64,000 nt of DNA from Variovorax sp. IB41 (GTDB taxonomy: Bacteria; Pseudomonadota; Gammaproteobacteria; Burkholderiales; Burkholderiaceae_C), in contig NZ_JAEFCB010000001.1 in assembly GCF_016405905.1 (NCBI RefSeq), forward strand, positions 434,001 through 498,000. The letters are read 5' to 3'. Position numbers and translations under genes: made by a program. Positions 35,869 to 44,032 of the stretch are shown here, in pieces. Numbering within the stretch: position 1 is the first letter of the stretch; the number at the start of each line of letters is the position of its first letter. The notes beneath the pieces were generated by a model. That model saw only the letters and a program-made list of their open reading frames with translations, did no database searches and was not told the origin of the DNA.

Positions 35869-36246
35869 ACCTTCGCGAAGGACTACGACTGCCTGTTGGT
35901 TAACGCGCAAGACGACGACTCCCGGGGTCACGGAAAGACACCTTGGGCCCAGTGGAGCTACGCATCACACCAACGTCGGCTGTCCGGCGGAAATCGTAGT
36001 GACACCGCACATTCAACGTCGGTTGGCGGTGGTGCGACTTCAAGGAAGAACGCACCACCAAAAAACCGAAATCGCTGTACTGCGTAGTACCGCAGTGAAT
36101 TTAAGCAAATGAGCGCATGCGCTACACCACTACCGAGTACTCCATATAAGAACCATATAGATGGTCTTACAGAGAGATGCAGTAGTGCTGTAAATGAATA
36201 GACCAACCGTTCGATAGACACATACCCATGTCCCTAGTGACATGAG
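35869..36246. other. non-coding region with palindromes, candidate replication origin
   Basis: 378 bases without a convincing gene, directly upstream of the Rep_trans-like gene. It contains ACTGCG-tagtac-CGCAGT (36079-36096), a perfect palindrome AGCGCATGCGCT (36112-36123) and an AT-rich tail (gtaaatgaatagacc). Rolling-circle initiators usually nick in a hairpin next to their gene, so this is the natural place to look for a double-strand origin. That role is inference. Confidence 0.4.
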
Positions 36247-37479
36247 ATGAGAAAGACCAATATGTTTGACCCCAAGAAATCAGACGAGGCATCGGTGTCC
36301 GATGTCAATCAGCCCCGCAACGCCAAGAAGCCAGGAACCATCGAGAAGAAGTCCCCGAGCCGGCAACGGCCTCCCCTATCGAAGAGATCATTGATCTACA
36401 AGGAGCTGACGACGCCCGCAGCATCAGCCACCCCGTCAACGCCCTGCAAACTCGACAAGCTCGACAAGCTCGAGCTTGTACTCCCTCGCCACGCGATGAC
36501 CGAGCACGAACTGCAGCAGGCTGGCGCTCGACTGAAAGCAACTGGCTTGGTTACCAAGCGCACCACCAAGGGCGAAGCGTACTTGCTGCTATACGTGCTC
36601 CGCTGCCCCAGCGGCACGAAGATCGTCTTCAACTTGGTGGCCAACAAAGCCGACATGCGCTTCTGCCTGAAGATCACGCTTAACCCCGATCACATGACGG
36701 CCGAAGACACCGAAGCGTTCCTCGCGTGCGTGAAGCACCTGTTCTTGCTGAACGGCCGAGCAATAGTGGCGCGCCTCCTGCTGAACCGTGTAGATCAGGC
36801 CTACGATCACCCGGTTTCCTTGGCCGACCTCGTGATTCGACTGCCCGGCTCCCCCACTGAGCGCAAGTTCTTCATCGCCACAGACCGAAAGGGTGTGCCG
36901 CAATCCTGGTACTGCGGCAGTATCGAATCGCCGGTGCATTGGAATGCCTACGACCAGAACGCCAGCGACGACTACAAGGCTGAACGGGGAGAAGTTGTTC
37001 CCCGCCGCCGCGTGAGGCCCGAAGACGATGCGGAGTTCCTCGTCAAGTCGGGACGTCGCGGAGCAAACACGCGCTTCGAAGTTCGCCGAGTCTTCGATCA
37101 GCCCATGAGCCTGCGTCAAGCGGACGAACTCGCCAGGACCACCCCCTTCGGAATCGTCGACATCTATCTGGTTGACGACGCGAAGATGAAAGGCGCCCCA
37201 CCGGACTTCTGCTTGTACCTCGACTCAGTGAAACTGCACGGGGTGGCCGGGGCACGCAGCAACTTCTTGGCTCGGGACAAGAGCCCTCACCGGAACAAAC
37301 GTCTGGCCGCTTTCGAGGAACACTTAGCCGGCTGCTGCGCACCGTTTTGGAACAGGTCAGGATTGAACTCAAGCATCGAGGACGCGCTGAGCAAGCTACC
37401 CGTCTGGAAAGTGCTGAAGTATCTGGTGCCAACCAGTTCCACTACCGCCGCCGCTATCGCTCCGAAGCCAAAGCGCTAG
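36247..37479 (+). CDS. Rep_trans-like replication initiation protein
   Basis: A 410-residue protein with a disordered, basic N-terminus (about 70 residues) and a core that follows the Rep_trans / rolling-circle initiator pattern: LLNRVDQAYDHP (compare TRIDLAVD), SWYCGSIESPVHWNAYDQ (compare YIGSRSS..LRVYDK) and NTRFEVRRVFDQPM (compare WVRFELQLR). I cannot point to the catalytic tyrosine. Length is within the range for such initiators. ATG 36247 is the first candidate and 36262 is an alternative. If correct, the island can replicate after excision. Confidence 0.5.
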   Translation: MRKTNMFDPKKSDEASVSDVNQPRNAKKPGTIEKKSPSRQRPPLSKRSLIYKELTTPAASATPSTPCKLDKLDKLELVLPRHAMTEHELQQAGARLKATGLVTKRTTKGEAYLLLYVLRCPSGTKIVFNLVANKADMRFCLKITLNPDHMTAEDTEAFLACVKHLFLLNGRAIVARLLLNRVDQAYDHPVSLADLVIRLPGSPTERKFFIATDRKGVPQSWYCGSIESPVHWNAYDQNASDDYKAERGEVVPRRRVRPEDDAEFLVKSGRRGANTRFEVRRVFDQPMSLRQADELARTTPFGIVDIYLVDDAKMKGAPPDFCLYLDSVKLHGVAGARSNFLARDKSPHRNKRLAAFEEHLAGCCAPFWNRSGLNSSIEDALSKLPVWKVLKYLVPTSSTTAAAIAPKPKR

Positions 37480-38256
37480 AAATAACTCCGTTCTTCTCAT
37501 TTTGAGTCAGCCGCCGGACCGCTTTTGCACGCTTCGGCGGCCACCAAGCCACCACCATCAATCCAGACACCAAAAGCCGCGCTGACGGCCGATTTGGTGG
37601 CTCGCCGAGCACTCCGAAGCGGCAGATTCGCCAGCCATGACGCCGACGAATCAAAATCAACTCATTTTGTTACAAATGGCCATTATCCGGTGGATGGTGA
37701 GCTGTCCGGCATGACGGCCTGAACAAGCCTTTCCCTGCGCGCGCCTGTGCGACTCGGCTCTGTCCTCGATCCAACTAGACGAGGGGATCACCAGAACAGA
37801 AGCGCCACCACGCATGTGACGACCAGCGCTCGTGCCGAAGTTCCAGCGGCCTCGTGTCCACACATCAGCATCGGCTGGCTGGTATCCAAATCCTTGGCGG
37901 CGATGAAGCTCTTTCTCCAAGAGGTGCGTGGCACCAGCTGTGCTCTTGCCCCCTCTCAACGCCCGACTGCGCCCTGCGCTCGCTGGGCCGCGCAGCTCTT
38001 CATCATTTAGCTCGCTCAAATCTGGCATACGCGAATTTTTCGATATGCGCAGACCAGTTCCTCAGACGGCCGCTATGGAGCTGCGTCAATATCTCAAAGG
38101 GCCCTGAACGGACCTATGCCATCATGGTCTCGTTGCCTCGAAGCCGTCGCTCAAATCCGCCGTCCAGAACCTCGCGGCTTCACCGAAAATGTGGCCCCAA
38201 GCAACCTTGCATCAGACGGCTGGTGCGACCTTGAACCGTTAGGTCGGAGGAACCCG
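37480..38256. other. 777-base spacer without a supported gene
   Basis: No clear gene. On the minus strand a frame starting at 38028 begins MPDLSELNDEELRGPASAGR and, near residue 30, GATHLLEKELHRRQG, which vaguely resembles small plasmid proteins with a D-E-E-L start, but it then degenerates; it is at best a remnant. The last part (38240-38256) contains the ggagg ribosome site of the next gene. The region also holds the promoter of that gene, not identifiable by eye. Confidence 0.4.
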
Positions 38257-39804
38257 TTGACTGAAAGCCTCAGCGCGCACGATGTGCTCAGTTCGGCCTC
38301 GCCAGAGCAAGCACTGCTGGACAGGATCGCCTTGCAGGAGAAGCAGGCCTTCGATAGGCTGTCGCGCTTTGAACCGACATCCTCCACGCTTGCGTGGCTG
38401 GACAACCTGCGCACGATCGAAGAATGCATCAATCTGCAGACAGTAAATTGGGGCGACGACGACTTCAGGGCGCGCCTGTTTGGGATGCCAGTTGCGGGTC
38501 TTGTTCATGATCTCGCACCGTTGATGGAATGGCACGCCCGCCTCACTGAGCGATTCTCCGAACCCTTCGCCAACCGGTTCCGGCAGCTGATGCTGCAGGC
38601 TAGTTCAATGGCGACTCCGTTTCTTTCCCAAGGCATGGGTGAGGTGGCCGGTGCAATGCACAACCTCGCCACTTTGATTGGCTATCTGCAGTCGCGTCGC
38701 CGCCACTTTGTGGCGCTGCTGCATGTACTGCCCACAGCATGCCGCGGCAACGTCCGCATGGTCCCCCTGGAGGCCTTGACCGTGATGCTGCCCATCGTGG
38801 AATTCGCGGGAATCCCGATGATGAGCGCGCACGGCGGACTGATGGCGAGGCTGGCGCGTGAAAGTCTCGGTTTACCCGTGAGAAGCGGCGTGGAGATACC
38901 GATGCTGGACGCCGGCTTCCTGGAACCGGAACGATCACGGATTGACGAGATTCGCTGGTCGGACGCAGGCTACAAGCACTTTTATGCCATGCGGGAGCCT
39001 TTGCGGCCGGACCGGCTGTTCTCGGCCGCGGAGTTGCGCAACGACATCGTGACAGTCGAGGCCGCCTATGCCGAGTTCGACCTCGCCGGTAGCGACTTCG
39101 CGATCGCCGCAGGACTCGTCCGCAGGCTGTCGCGCCAGTGCGTCGTACGCGACTTCTGGGTGGAGATCGCACCCGACGTGCTTGCGTCGATGTTGGACGT
39201 GGCAAAGGCGCCTGCAGCGCTGCGCGCGGCGCTCGTGCGCCCGGCTTCGAGCTACATGGAGGGGTTGTCCAGCTATGCGCCGTTCGTGCAGGTGGACGGC
39301 ATGCTGCGCTCGACGGTCACCCTACTGAGTCGCTTCATCTACAACTGGCGTGCTCGCACACTGGACAGCCGCAAGAGGTACCAGATTCGCACGGGCTTCA
39401 TCTTCGAAACCGTGGTCAAGGAACGACTGACCGCGCAAGGGTTCGCGGTCCAGAACATCAAGCGCATCAACCGACGTGAGTTCGATGTGGTCACCGTTTT
39501 GGAAGGCGTCGTCTGGAACGTTCAGTGCAAGAACAACTTCGTGGACCTGGCCACCGTCGATTCCGACGCATGGCGGTTTGCCCGCTACAACCGTGCACTC
39601 GTCAAGGCCTACGAAAAGGCCCTCGACAAGGAGCGCCGACGAGAACATCTACTTCAGGCCAGACTCTCGATCGACAACGTCCAACACGTGGTGGTTACGC
39701 GCTTTCCGGTAGTGAGCGACGACCCTCGCATCGTGCCCCTCAGCCGGATCGACGAATTTGTCTCGCAAGCACGCGCGTTGCTGGCGCAGACCGCTACTCC
39801 TTGA
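38257..39804 (+). CDS. PD-(D/E)XK nuclease-like protein, candidate defence effector
   Basis: A 515-residue protein of no family I recognise by name. TTG 38257 is chosen as start because ggagg lies six bases upstream and the reading from 38116 has no ribosome site. The first 370 residues are helical and may be a sensor or regulatory domain. The last 140 contain a restriction-enzyme-like core: FIFETVVKERLTAQGFAV (E384), REFDVV (D410) and WNVQCKN (Q423, K425), i.e. E-x(n)-D-x(12)-Q-x-K as in Mrr-like nucleases. The DUF4145 gene follows after 69 bases in the same direction. Nuclease activity is inference from motifs. Confidence 0.6.
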   Translation: MTESLSAHDVLSSASPEQALLDRIALQEKQAFDRLSRFEPTSSTLAWLDNLRTIEECINLQTVNWGDDDFRARLFGMPVAGLVHDLAPLMEWHARLTERFSEPFANRFRQLMLQASSMATPFLSQGMGEVAGAMHNLATLIGYLQSRRRHFVALLHVLPTACRGNVRMVPLEALTVMLPIVEFAGIPMMSAHGGLMARLARESLGLPVRSGVEIPMLDAGFLEPERSRIDEIRWSDAGYKHFYAMREPLRPDRLFSAAELRNDIVTVEAAYAEFDLAGSDFAIAAGLVRRLSRQCVVRDFWVEIAPDVLASMLDVAKAPAALRAALVRPASSYMEGLSSYAPFVQVDGMLRSTVTLLSRFIYNWRARTLDSRKRYQIRTGFIFETVVKERLTAQGFAVQNIKRINRREFDVVTVLEGVVWNVQCKNNFVDLATVDSDAWRFARYNRALVKAYEKALDKERRREHLLQARLSIDNVQHVVVTRFPVVSDDPRIVPLSRIDEFVSQARALLAQTATP

Positions 39805-39873
39805 CGCACCCGGCGGTTAGGCTGCGCTATCGGCTAAGCTCGCCCGCTTTGGCAATTCTCCCTCCCCGCAGCT

Positions 39874-40635
39874 ATGGATCGATCTGTCTTCACCCGCACC
39901 TTCAACAAGGAGACCGTTCCCGATTGGCGCTGCCCAACCTGTGGCACCGGCAAGCTCACACTGAAGCCCGACAGTTTGACTGTTGGAGAGGGGAGCAATA
40001 GCAGGCAAGCCCACGACCATCCCGCATGGGGACCCGAGTGGATCGACTATCGCTTCTCATGCATGTTCTTGTGCGATAGCAAGCCTTGCGCCGAAGTCGT
40101 CGCGTGCGTAGGCACCGGGAGCGTCGATCACTATGGCTGGTTTGATGAACAAACTGGCCACGAAGAAGAAAGCTATGAGGATTTCTTCACTCCCAAGCTC
40201 TTCGTTCCTCCCCTGGTGCTAATGGATATACCGAAAGAGTGTCCTGATTCTGTGTGCGTCCGACTCAAGCAGTCGTTCGCCATGTATTTCGCGGACCCTG
40301 GGGGTGCTATGAACGCGGGGCGCGCTGCCGTAGAAGCATTGATGACCGAGCTCGGCGTTGCTAGGTACACCAACAGCAAGGGCAAGCGGCATCCAATCCC
40401 GCTGCACAAGCGAATCGAGAAACTCACGGCCAAGTACGCAACCCCCCTGAAGGAGATGCTGATCGCAGTAAAGTGGCTCGGAAATGCGGGCAGCCATGAT
40501 GGCAATGAGCCCGAACATGAGCATGTCCGCCTGATGTATGACATGCTCGAACATTGCTTGGCCGAAATCTACGACAACAAAGTCAAAAAGCTGAAGGCGC
40601 TCGCCAAGCAAGTGAACAAGAAGAAAGGCATTTAG
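39874..40635 (+). CDS. DUF4145 (HEPN-like) protein with zinc ribbon
   Basis: A 253-residue protein: an N-terminal CPTCG zinc-binding pair, a middle region with further cysteines (FLCDSKPCAEVVACVG), and a C-terminal DUF4145 domain (RAAVEALMTELGV; HKRIEKL; AVKWLGNAGSHDG). DUF4145 belongs to the HEPN-like group; GNAGSH sits at the N-x-x-x-H position of that fold, which in active HEPN ribonucleases is R-x4-6-H. The Lys-rich C-terminus could touch nucleic acid. It probably works with the nuclease-like protein just upstream, by context only. Confidence 0.75.
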   Translation: MDRSVFTRTFNKETVPDWRCPTCGTGKLTLKPDSLTVGEGSNSRQAHDHPAWGPEWIDYRFSCMFLCDSKPCAEVVACVGTGSVDHYGWFDEQTGHEEESYEDFFTPKLFVPPLVLMDIPKECPDSVCVRLKQSFAMYFADPGGAMNAGRAAVEALMTELGVARYTNSKGKRHPIPLHKRIEKLTAKYATPLKEMLIAVKWLGNAGSHDGNEPEHEHVRLMYDMLEHCLAEIYDNKVKKLKALAKQVNKKKGI

Positions 40636-40752
40636 GCGGCCTGTTTGACCGTGCCGCGATGTCGGGTCCGCGACGAAACTGGCTTCGGTTGAGAACGGCG
40701 GCTTTTGGCTAGGTCGCCGCAGACACCGAAGCTCTAAGTCGTCGCTGAGGAC

Positions 40753-41226
40753 TCAGGTTGCGCTGCATCTCAAGGAAGTCCCGCGCAATTCGTCCTTCAG
40801 CAGTTGCGCTACATCTCTCTTTCCCAAGCCCCGCACCGAAGCCAGAGATTCGAGCTGAGCAGCACGAGGTCGAGCCCTGCCCTGCTCCCAGTGATAGACC
40901 GTCTGACCCGACACACCCACCAGCTCGCCGTAGGCTGCTGCAGACAAGTCAAGCTTTTCACGGTGTGCGGCCAAACGGCTGGCGCTGAACCGCCTGGCAG
41001 GAGCTTGCTCAACTGACTCGCTCGATGCATCTGCTTGCGCGGCACGCGCAGACACCCTGGTAGTACGCCGCACCTCTTTCTCTAGCTGTTCGACCTGTCG
41101 ACGCAACGCTGCGATCAAATTCCGGTATTGCGCTGAAGCTCTCTTTAGCGTTTCGATCTCCGCGCGAACCTCTTTGCGAGCCACGCGCGAAATTTCGGCT
41201 TTAAGAATGGATGCGATGTTTGGCAT
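40753..41226 (-). CDS. XRE-type HTH protein with N-terminal coiled coil
   Basis: A 157-residue protein. Residues 1-60 form a charged coiled coil (MPNIASILKAEISRVARKEV; LIAALRRQVEQLEKEVRR), followed by a linker and an XRE-like HTH (DLSAAAYGELVGVSGQTVYH, WEQGRARPRAAQL) near the C-terminus. Proteins with this layout are common in plasmids and islands of Burkholderiales, as I remember. Start 41226 (MPNIAS) is the family start; 41235 adds three residues. Likely an autoregulated DNA-binding protein of the island. Confidence 0.8.
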   Translation of the reverse strand: MPNIASILKAEISRVARKEVRAEIETLKRASAQYRNLIAALRRQVEQLEKEVRRTTRVSARAAQADASSESVEQAPARRFSASRLAAHREKLDLSAAAYGELVGVSGQTVYHWEQGRARPRAAQLESLASVRGLGKRDVAQLLKDELRGTSLRCSAT

Positions 41227-41305
41227 CGCCAGCATTGTGCATGCGTCGCTTCTTTCAGCATTCCGGCCGTCCAGCTATGCAGGAAAAGGGGATGCTCTGC
41301 GAATC

Positions 41306-41332
41306 CTAGCTACCTGATGATCAGGTAGCTAG
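41306..41332. repeat. perfect 12-bp inverted repeat with 3-base loop
   Basis: CTAGCTACCTGA (41306-41317), loop tga, TCAGGTAGCTAG (41321-41332): every base pairs. No T-run follows on either strand, so it is not a standard terminator. On the plus strand a TTGACA follows at once (41334-41339). It sits between the 3' end of the 90-residue gene and the 5' end of the XRE gene, so it may be the operator of that regulator or a 3' mRNA hairpin. Confidence 0.65.
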
Positions 41333-41363
41333 CTTGACAGTGATGCTCAGTCGCTTCGATCGC

Positions 41364-41636
41364 TCAAGGTGTGGGCTTTTTCTGCGGCCACTTGACTGCA
41401 GCTAAGACGTGCATCCTGAGGGCAGCCCTCGCAACGGGCGCCTTGCCACTATATGAATCGACGGCGTCCAGTACAGCCTGCCTGTTCTCATCGGTGTGCA
41501 CTTTCCCTGCTTCGTCAAGGATTGACTCGATGAAATATCGAAGCTCGTATGGCTCCGTGAGAGCAACGTAAATCGAATCAGGCTTCCCCACAATCTTCTT
41601 ATTGTCTTGATCGCCCCAAATCTCATGCAACAGCAT
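41364..41636 (-). CDS. 90-residue hypothetical protein
   Basis: Begins at ATG 41636 on the minus strand with a near-ideal ribosome site (caggagg six bases upstream), giving MLLHEIWGDQDNKKIVGKPD, then a helical charged middle (ESILDEAGKVHTDENRQAVL) and a basic C-terminus ending WPQKKPTP. A longer reading to 42104 runs backwards through the OLD gene's 3' end and is rejected. It lies 280 bases downstream of the OLD nuclease gene on the same strand and could be its partner. No family recognised. Confidence 0.7.
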   Translation of the reverse strand: MLLHEIWGDQDNKKIVGKPDSIYVALTEPYELRYFIESILDEAGKVHTDENRQAVLDAVDSYSGKAPVARAALRMHVLAAVKWPQKKPTP

Positions 41637-41916
41637 ACTTTCCTCCTGTAAAAATTGACCTCTTGGATAGAGTCCATCACAACTACGAGTTTCCAGACCG
41701 CACCATTCAATGTCGGCGCGGCGTCTCCGCAATTCCCGGCGATCAGGCTTGGCTAGCGTCGCCAGCTTGTGCACTTGCTGTTCGCATTCCGATGGCCCGT
41801 TCTGCCACGCGAGCCGCAGCCACCTCGCGCCATCGAACCTGTCGATGTAGCGGCAAGGCCGAGCAACCACACTGCGTTCGCCCCATACCGATTCATGGTC
41901 GGTTCGTTCGCAGTAC

Positions 41917-43725
41917 CTATTGGAGCGGAGCATCACCGCTTGCCTGTCCGACGCCTGCAAGTGGTAACGCAGACTGCACCACCGACACTGCCGCCGCAGG
42001 CTGTTGGGCCACCACAATTGGAGCAGCCACACCCTCGTGACCGCTCCACAACGGGGCAGTCTGCAGGCCATTCGCCTGTATATGGGCATCGCGCTTTGTT
42101 TCAAACGCCGCCTGAGTGGTTGTCATCACGCCGGCGTCACGAAACAGAACTCGGCTGTATGTGTCAACGATGCGCTGGTACTCACTCGACTCCTTGCTGT
42201 CGAGCGCCTCGAGCACACGGTCTACCTTGCCGCTCGTCAGTTCCTCACCGAAGAATTCGCCCTCGAAATGCGGAAATTGCGTGAATAGATGACTTCCTTT
42301 GGACTGTGCCACTGAGTTTCGGATTTGCTCATTGACCGTCCATGTACCACTCTTGACCAGCTTTTTCTTGCGCCTGATGAACGGCGTGTCGGCATCGTGG
42401 ATCACTACATAGGGCACCTTGAAGTGGTTCAAGATACGCGCGAACAGGGGAATGTTAGCTTTCCCCATGCAATCAATCACATGAACATCCGTGCCGATCA
42501 AGCCCGCGACGTGCTTGACCACCAGATGCTCGGTCGGACCTTCCACCAACACAATGTTGTTGTAGAAGAAAAACTCATTCACAACGGGGTGACAGGCACG
42601 GACCATCTTCAACCGCGTACGCTCATCTTCGTCAAATGAAATCGAATCGGTCGAGATGTAGTGTTCGCTGGTCGGATCGGCATCGACCCGAATGATCGTT
42701 GTGTGATCCTTGGACAGATCAATGAAGACCGGCGAATGTGTGGTCGCGATGACTTGCCAGTCTGGGTTTCCAGTCGCGAAGTCATAGAGGGCGTCACGTG
42801 CGCTGCGAATCGTCGGTGGATGCAGAAAAGCCTCGGGCTCATCGATCAATAGGATTCGGGGCGCTGCCACCGCTGCCGGCTTCTTCTTGGCATCACCCTT
42901 GTCAGCCATCACTGCCAGGGCCGACCAGAGCAATGCACGCTGCAAGCCAGTTCCCTGCAAAAGCAATGGCGTGGAGCCACCGCCGGCCGTGGTGACTTTC
43001 AGATAGGAATCCGCCCCAATGATGTTTTCGTTCAACGCATCTTTGGACCTGGGGATGAGCTCGACGGCCGTACCGGGGAAGATATTGGACACGCTGGCAT
43101 TGATCCGCGTGGCCACGTCATCAAACGCCGCCTTGGAATCATCAAAGATTGATTTTGCCAAAGCCTCGATCTGAGCAAACGCGCTCTTCGTCGCGGAAGA
43201 ATCGGCTTTCAGACGGGTCTTGACGTGGTCTTTGAGCATTGCAGCAATTTTGGTCTGCGTCGTCTCCACTGACTCTGTCGGACGGATGCGCAGTGGCTGC
43301 GGTATCCGGCTTTGTATTTGGGAATCCCAGCCGCCCATACCACCGTCCTCAAAGGCACCAGTGGTGGGATTGAAAGACTGCTTCAATCCCTTTTCACCTG
43401 GCTTGCTCCAGACCCAGCGCACCTTTAAACACTGGCCGTACTCAGCATCGCCATATGTCCACTTCTTTCCAACCGCCTCCTCATCTGCGGCATTCACCTC
43501 GTTAAACACGCCGGTAATCTCGATCGGTCGAGACAAGTCCTCGCGATGGAACTCGTCGTGCTCCCTCACTGCGCCCGCCGAAGCAAAGGCCTCATAAGCA
43601 TCCAAGATGGTGGACTTGCCAGCGTTGTTCTGGCCGATCAGGACAACGATGCCGTCGATACGAAGACGTCGCTCGGTATCGCCGATGCATTTGTAGTTCT
43701 TCATATGCAGTCCAGCCAGGCGCAT
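41917..43725 (-). CDS. OLD family ATPase-TOPRIM endonuclease
   Basis: A 602-residue OLD-type (overcoming lysogenization defect) nuclease. Walker A GQNNAGKST at residues 31-39, an ABC-like signature region (PLLLQGTGLQRALLWSAL), Walker B LLIDEPEAFLHP, H-loop TTHSPVFID, then the TOPRIM domain: VLVEGPTEHLVVKHVAG with the metal-binding Glu and VIHDADTPF with the Asp pair. ATG 43725 has ggag six bases upstream; TTG 43737 is possible. OLD proteins cleave DNA in phage defence, alone (class 1) or with a UvrD helicase (class 2, GajAB). No helicase is next to it, so class 1 is likely. The C-terminal 50 residues are Ala/Val-rich. Confidence 0.9.
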   Translation of the reverse strand: MRLAGLHMKNYKCIGDTERRLRIDGIVVLIGQNNAGKSTILDAYEAFASAGAVREHDEFHREDLSRPIEITGVFNEVNAADEEAVGKKWTYGDAEYGQCLKVRWVWSKPGEKGLKQSFNPTTGAFEDGGMGGWDSQIQSRIPQPLRIRPTESVETTQTKIAAMLKDHVKTRLKADSSATKSAFAQIEALAKSIFDDSKAAFDDVATRINASVSNIFPGTAVELIPRSKDALNENIIGADSYLKVTTAGGGSTPLLLQGTGLQRALLWSALAVMADKGDAKKKPAAVAAPRILLIDEPEAFLHPPTIRSARDALYDFATGNPDWQVIATTHSPVFIDLSKDHTTIIRVDADPTSEHYISTDSISFDEDERTRLKMVRACHPVVNEFFFYNNIVLVEGPTEHLVVKHVAGLIGTDVHVIDCMGKANIPLFARILNHFKVPYVVIHDADTPFIRRKKKLVKSGTWTVNEQIRNSVAQSKGSHLFTQFPHFEGEFFGEELTSGKVDRVLEALDSKESSEYQRIVDTYSRVLFRDAGVMTTTQAAFETKRDAHIQANGLQTAPLWSGHEGVAAPIVVAQQPAAAVSVVQSALPLAGVGQASGDAPLQ

Positions 43726-44032
43726 TGCGTTCTCCAAGTCGTGACGGTTGTCATAGCCATTTCGACGAGCGCCGATACGGCAGCATCAGTCTAAGGTCCG
43801 GCCCCTCGGGATCCTCAGTGCGAGCAGGCCACTGCTGTCGCCGACACCCAGCTACGTGTCGCGTTCCTCAAACACAGGGTCGGCGAACATGTGCACCGCG
43901 TGCACAAGCACGCAGAGATTTCGACTTGAACTGCCGAGATGAATTTCCGAGTGATGGGCAATGTAATCTTTGGTAACCAAGCGTACATCCCATATTTGGG
44001 TGACTTAGGCCAGTCACTTCTCGACTTGCACA
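43726..44032. other. spacer between OLD nuclease and hydrolase genes, with palindrome
   Basis: 307 bases without a gene. It holds the perfect inverted repeat TGTGCAC-cgc-GTGCACA at 43890-43906, about 165 bases upstream of the OLD gene, a candidate operator or attenuator for it. The AT-richer stretch 43955-44000 may carry the promoter. Confidence 0.45.

Noticed and set aside
35896..36087. 63-codon frame in the candidate origin
   Set aside because: No ribosome site, low-complexity composition and lies over palindromic DNA; treated as non-coding.
36445..36475. Short tandem repeat ctcgacaag in the Rep-like gene
   Set aside because: Only three copies within a coding frame (LDKLDKLE); too short to be an iteron array.
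38257..43725. Gabija, Zorya or CBASS systems in the island
   Set aside because: The OLD protein has no UvrD-like helicase beside it, and no nucleotidyltransferase, ZorA/B or effector set characteristic of those systems is present.
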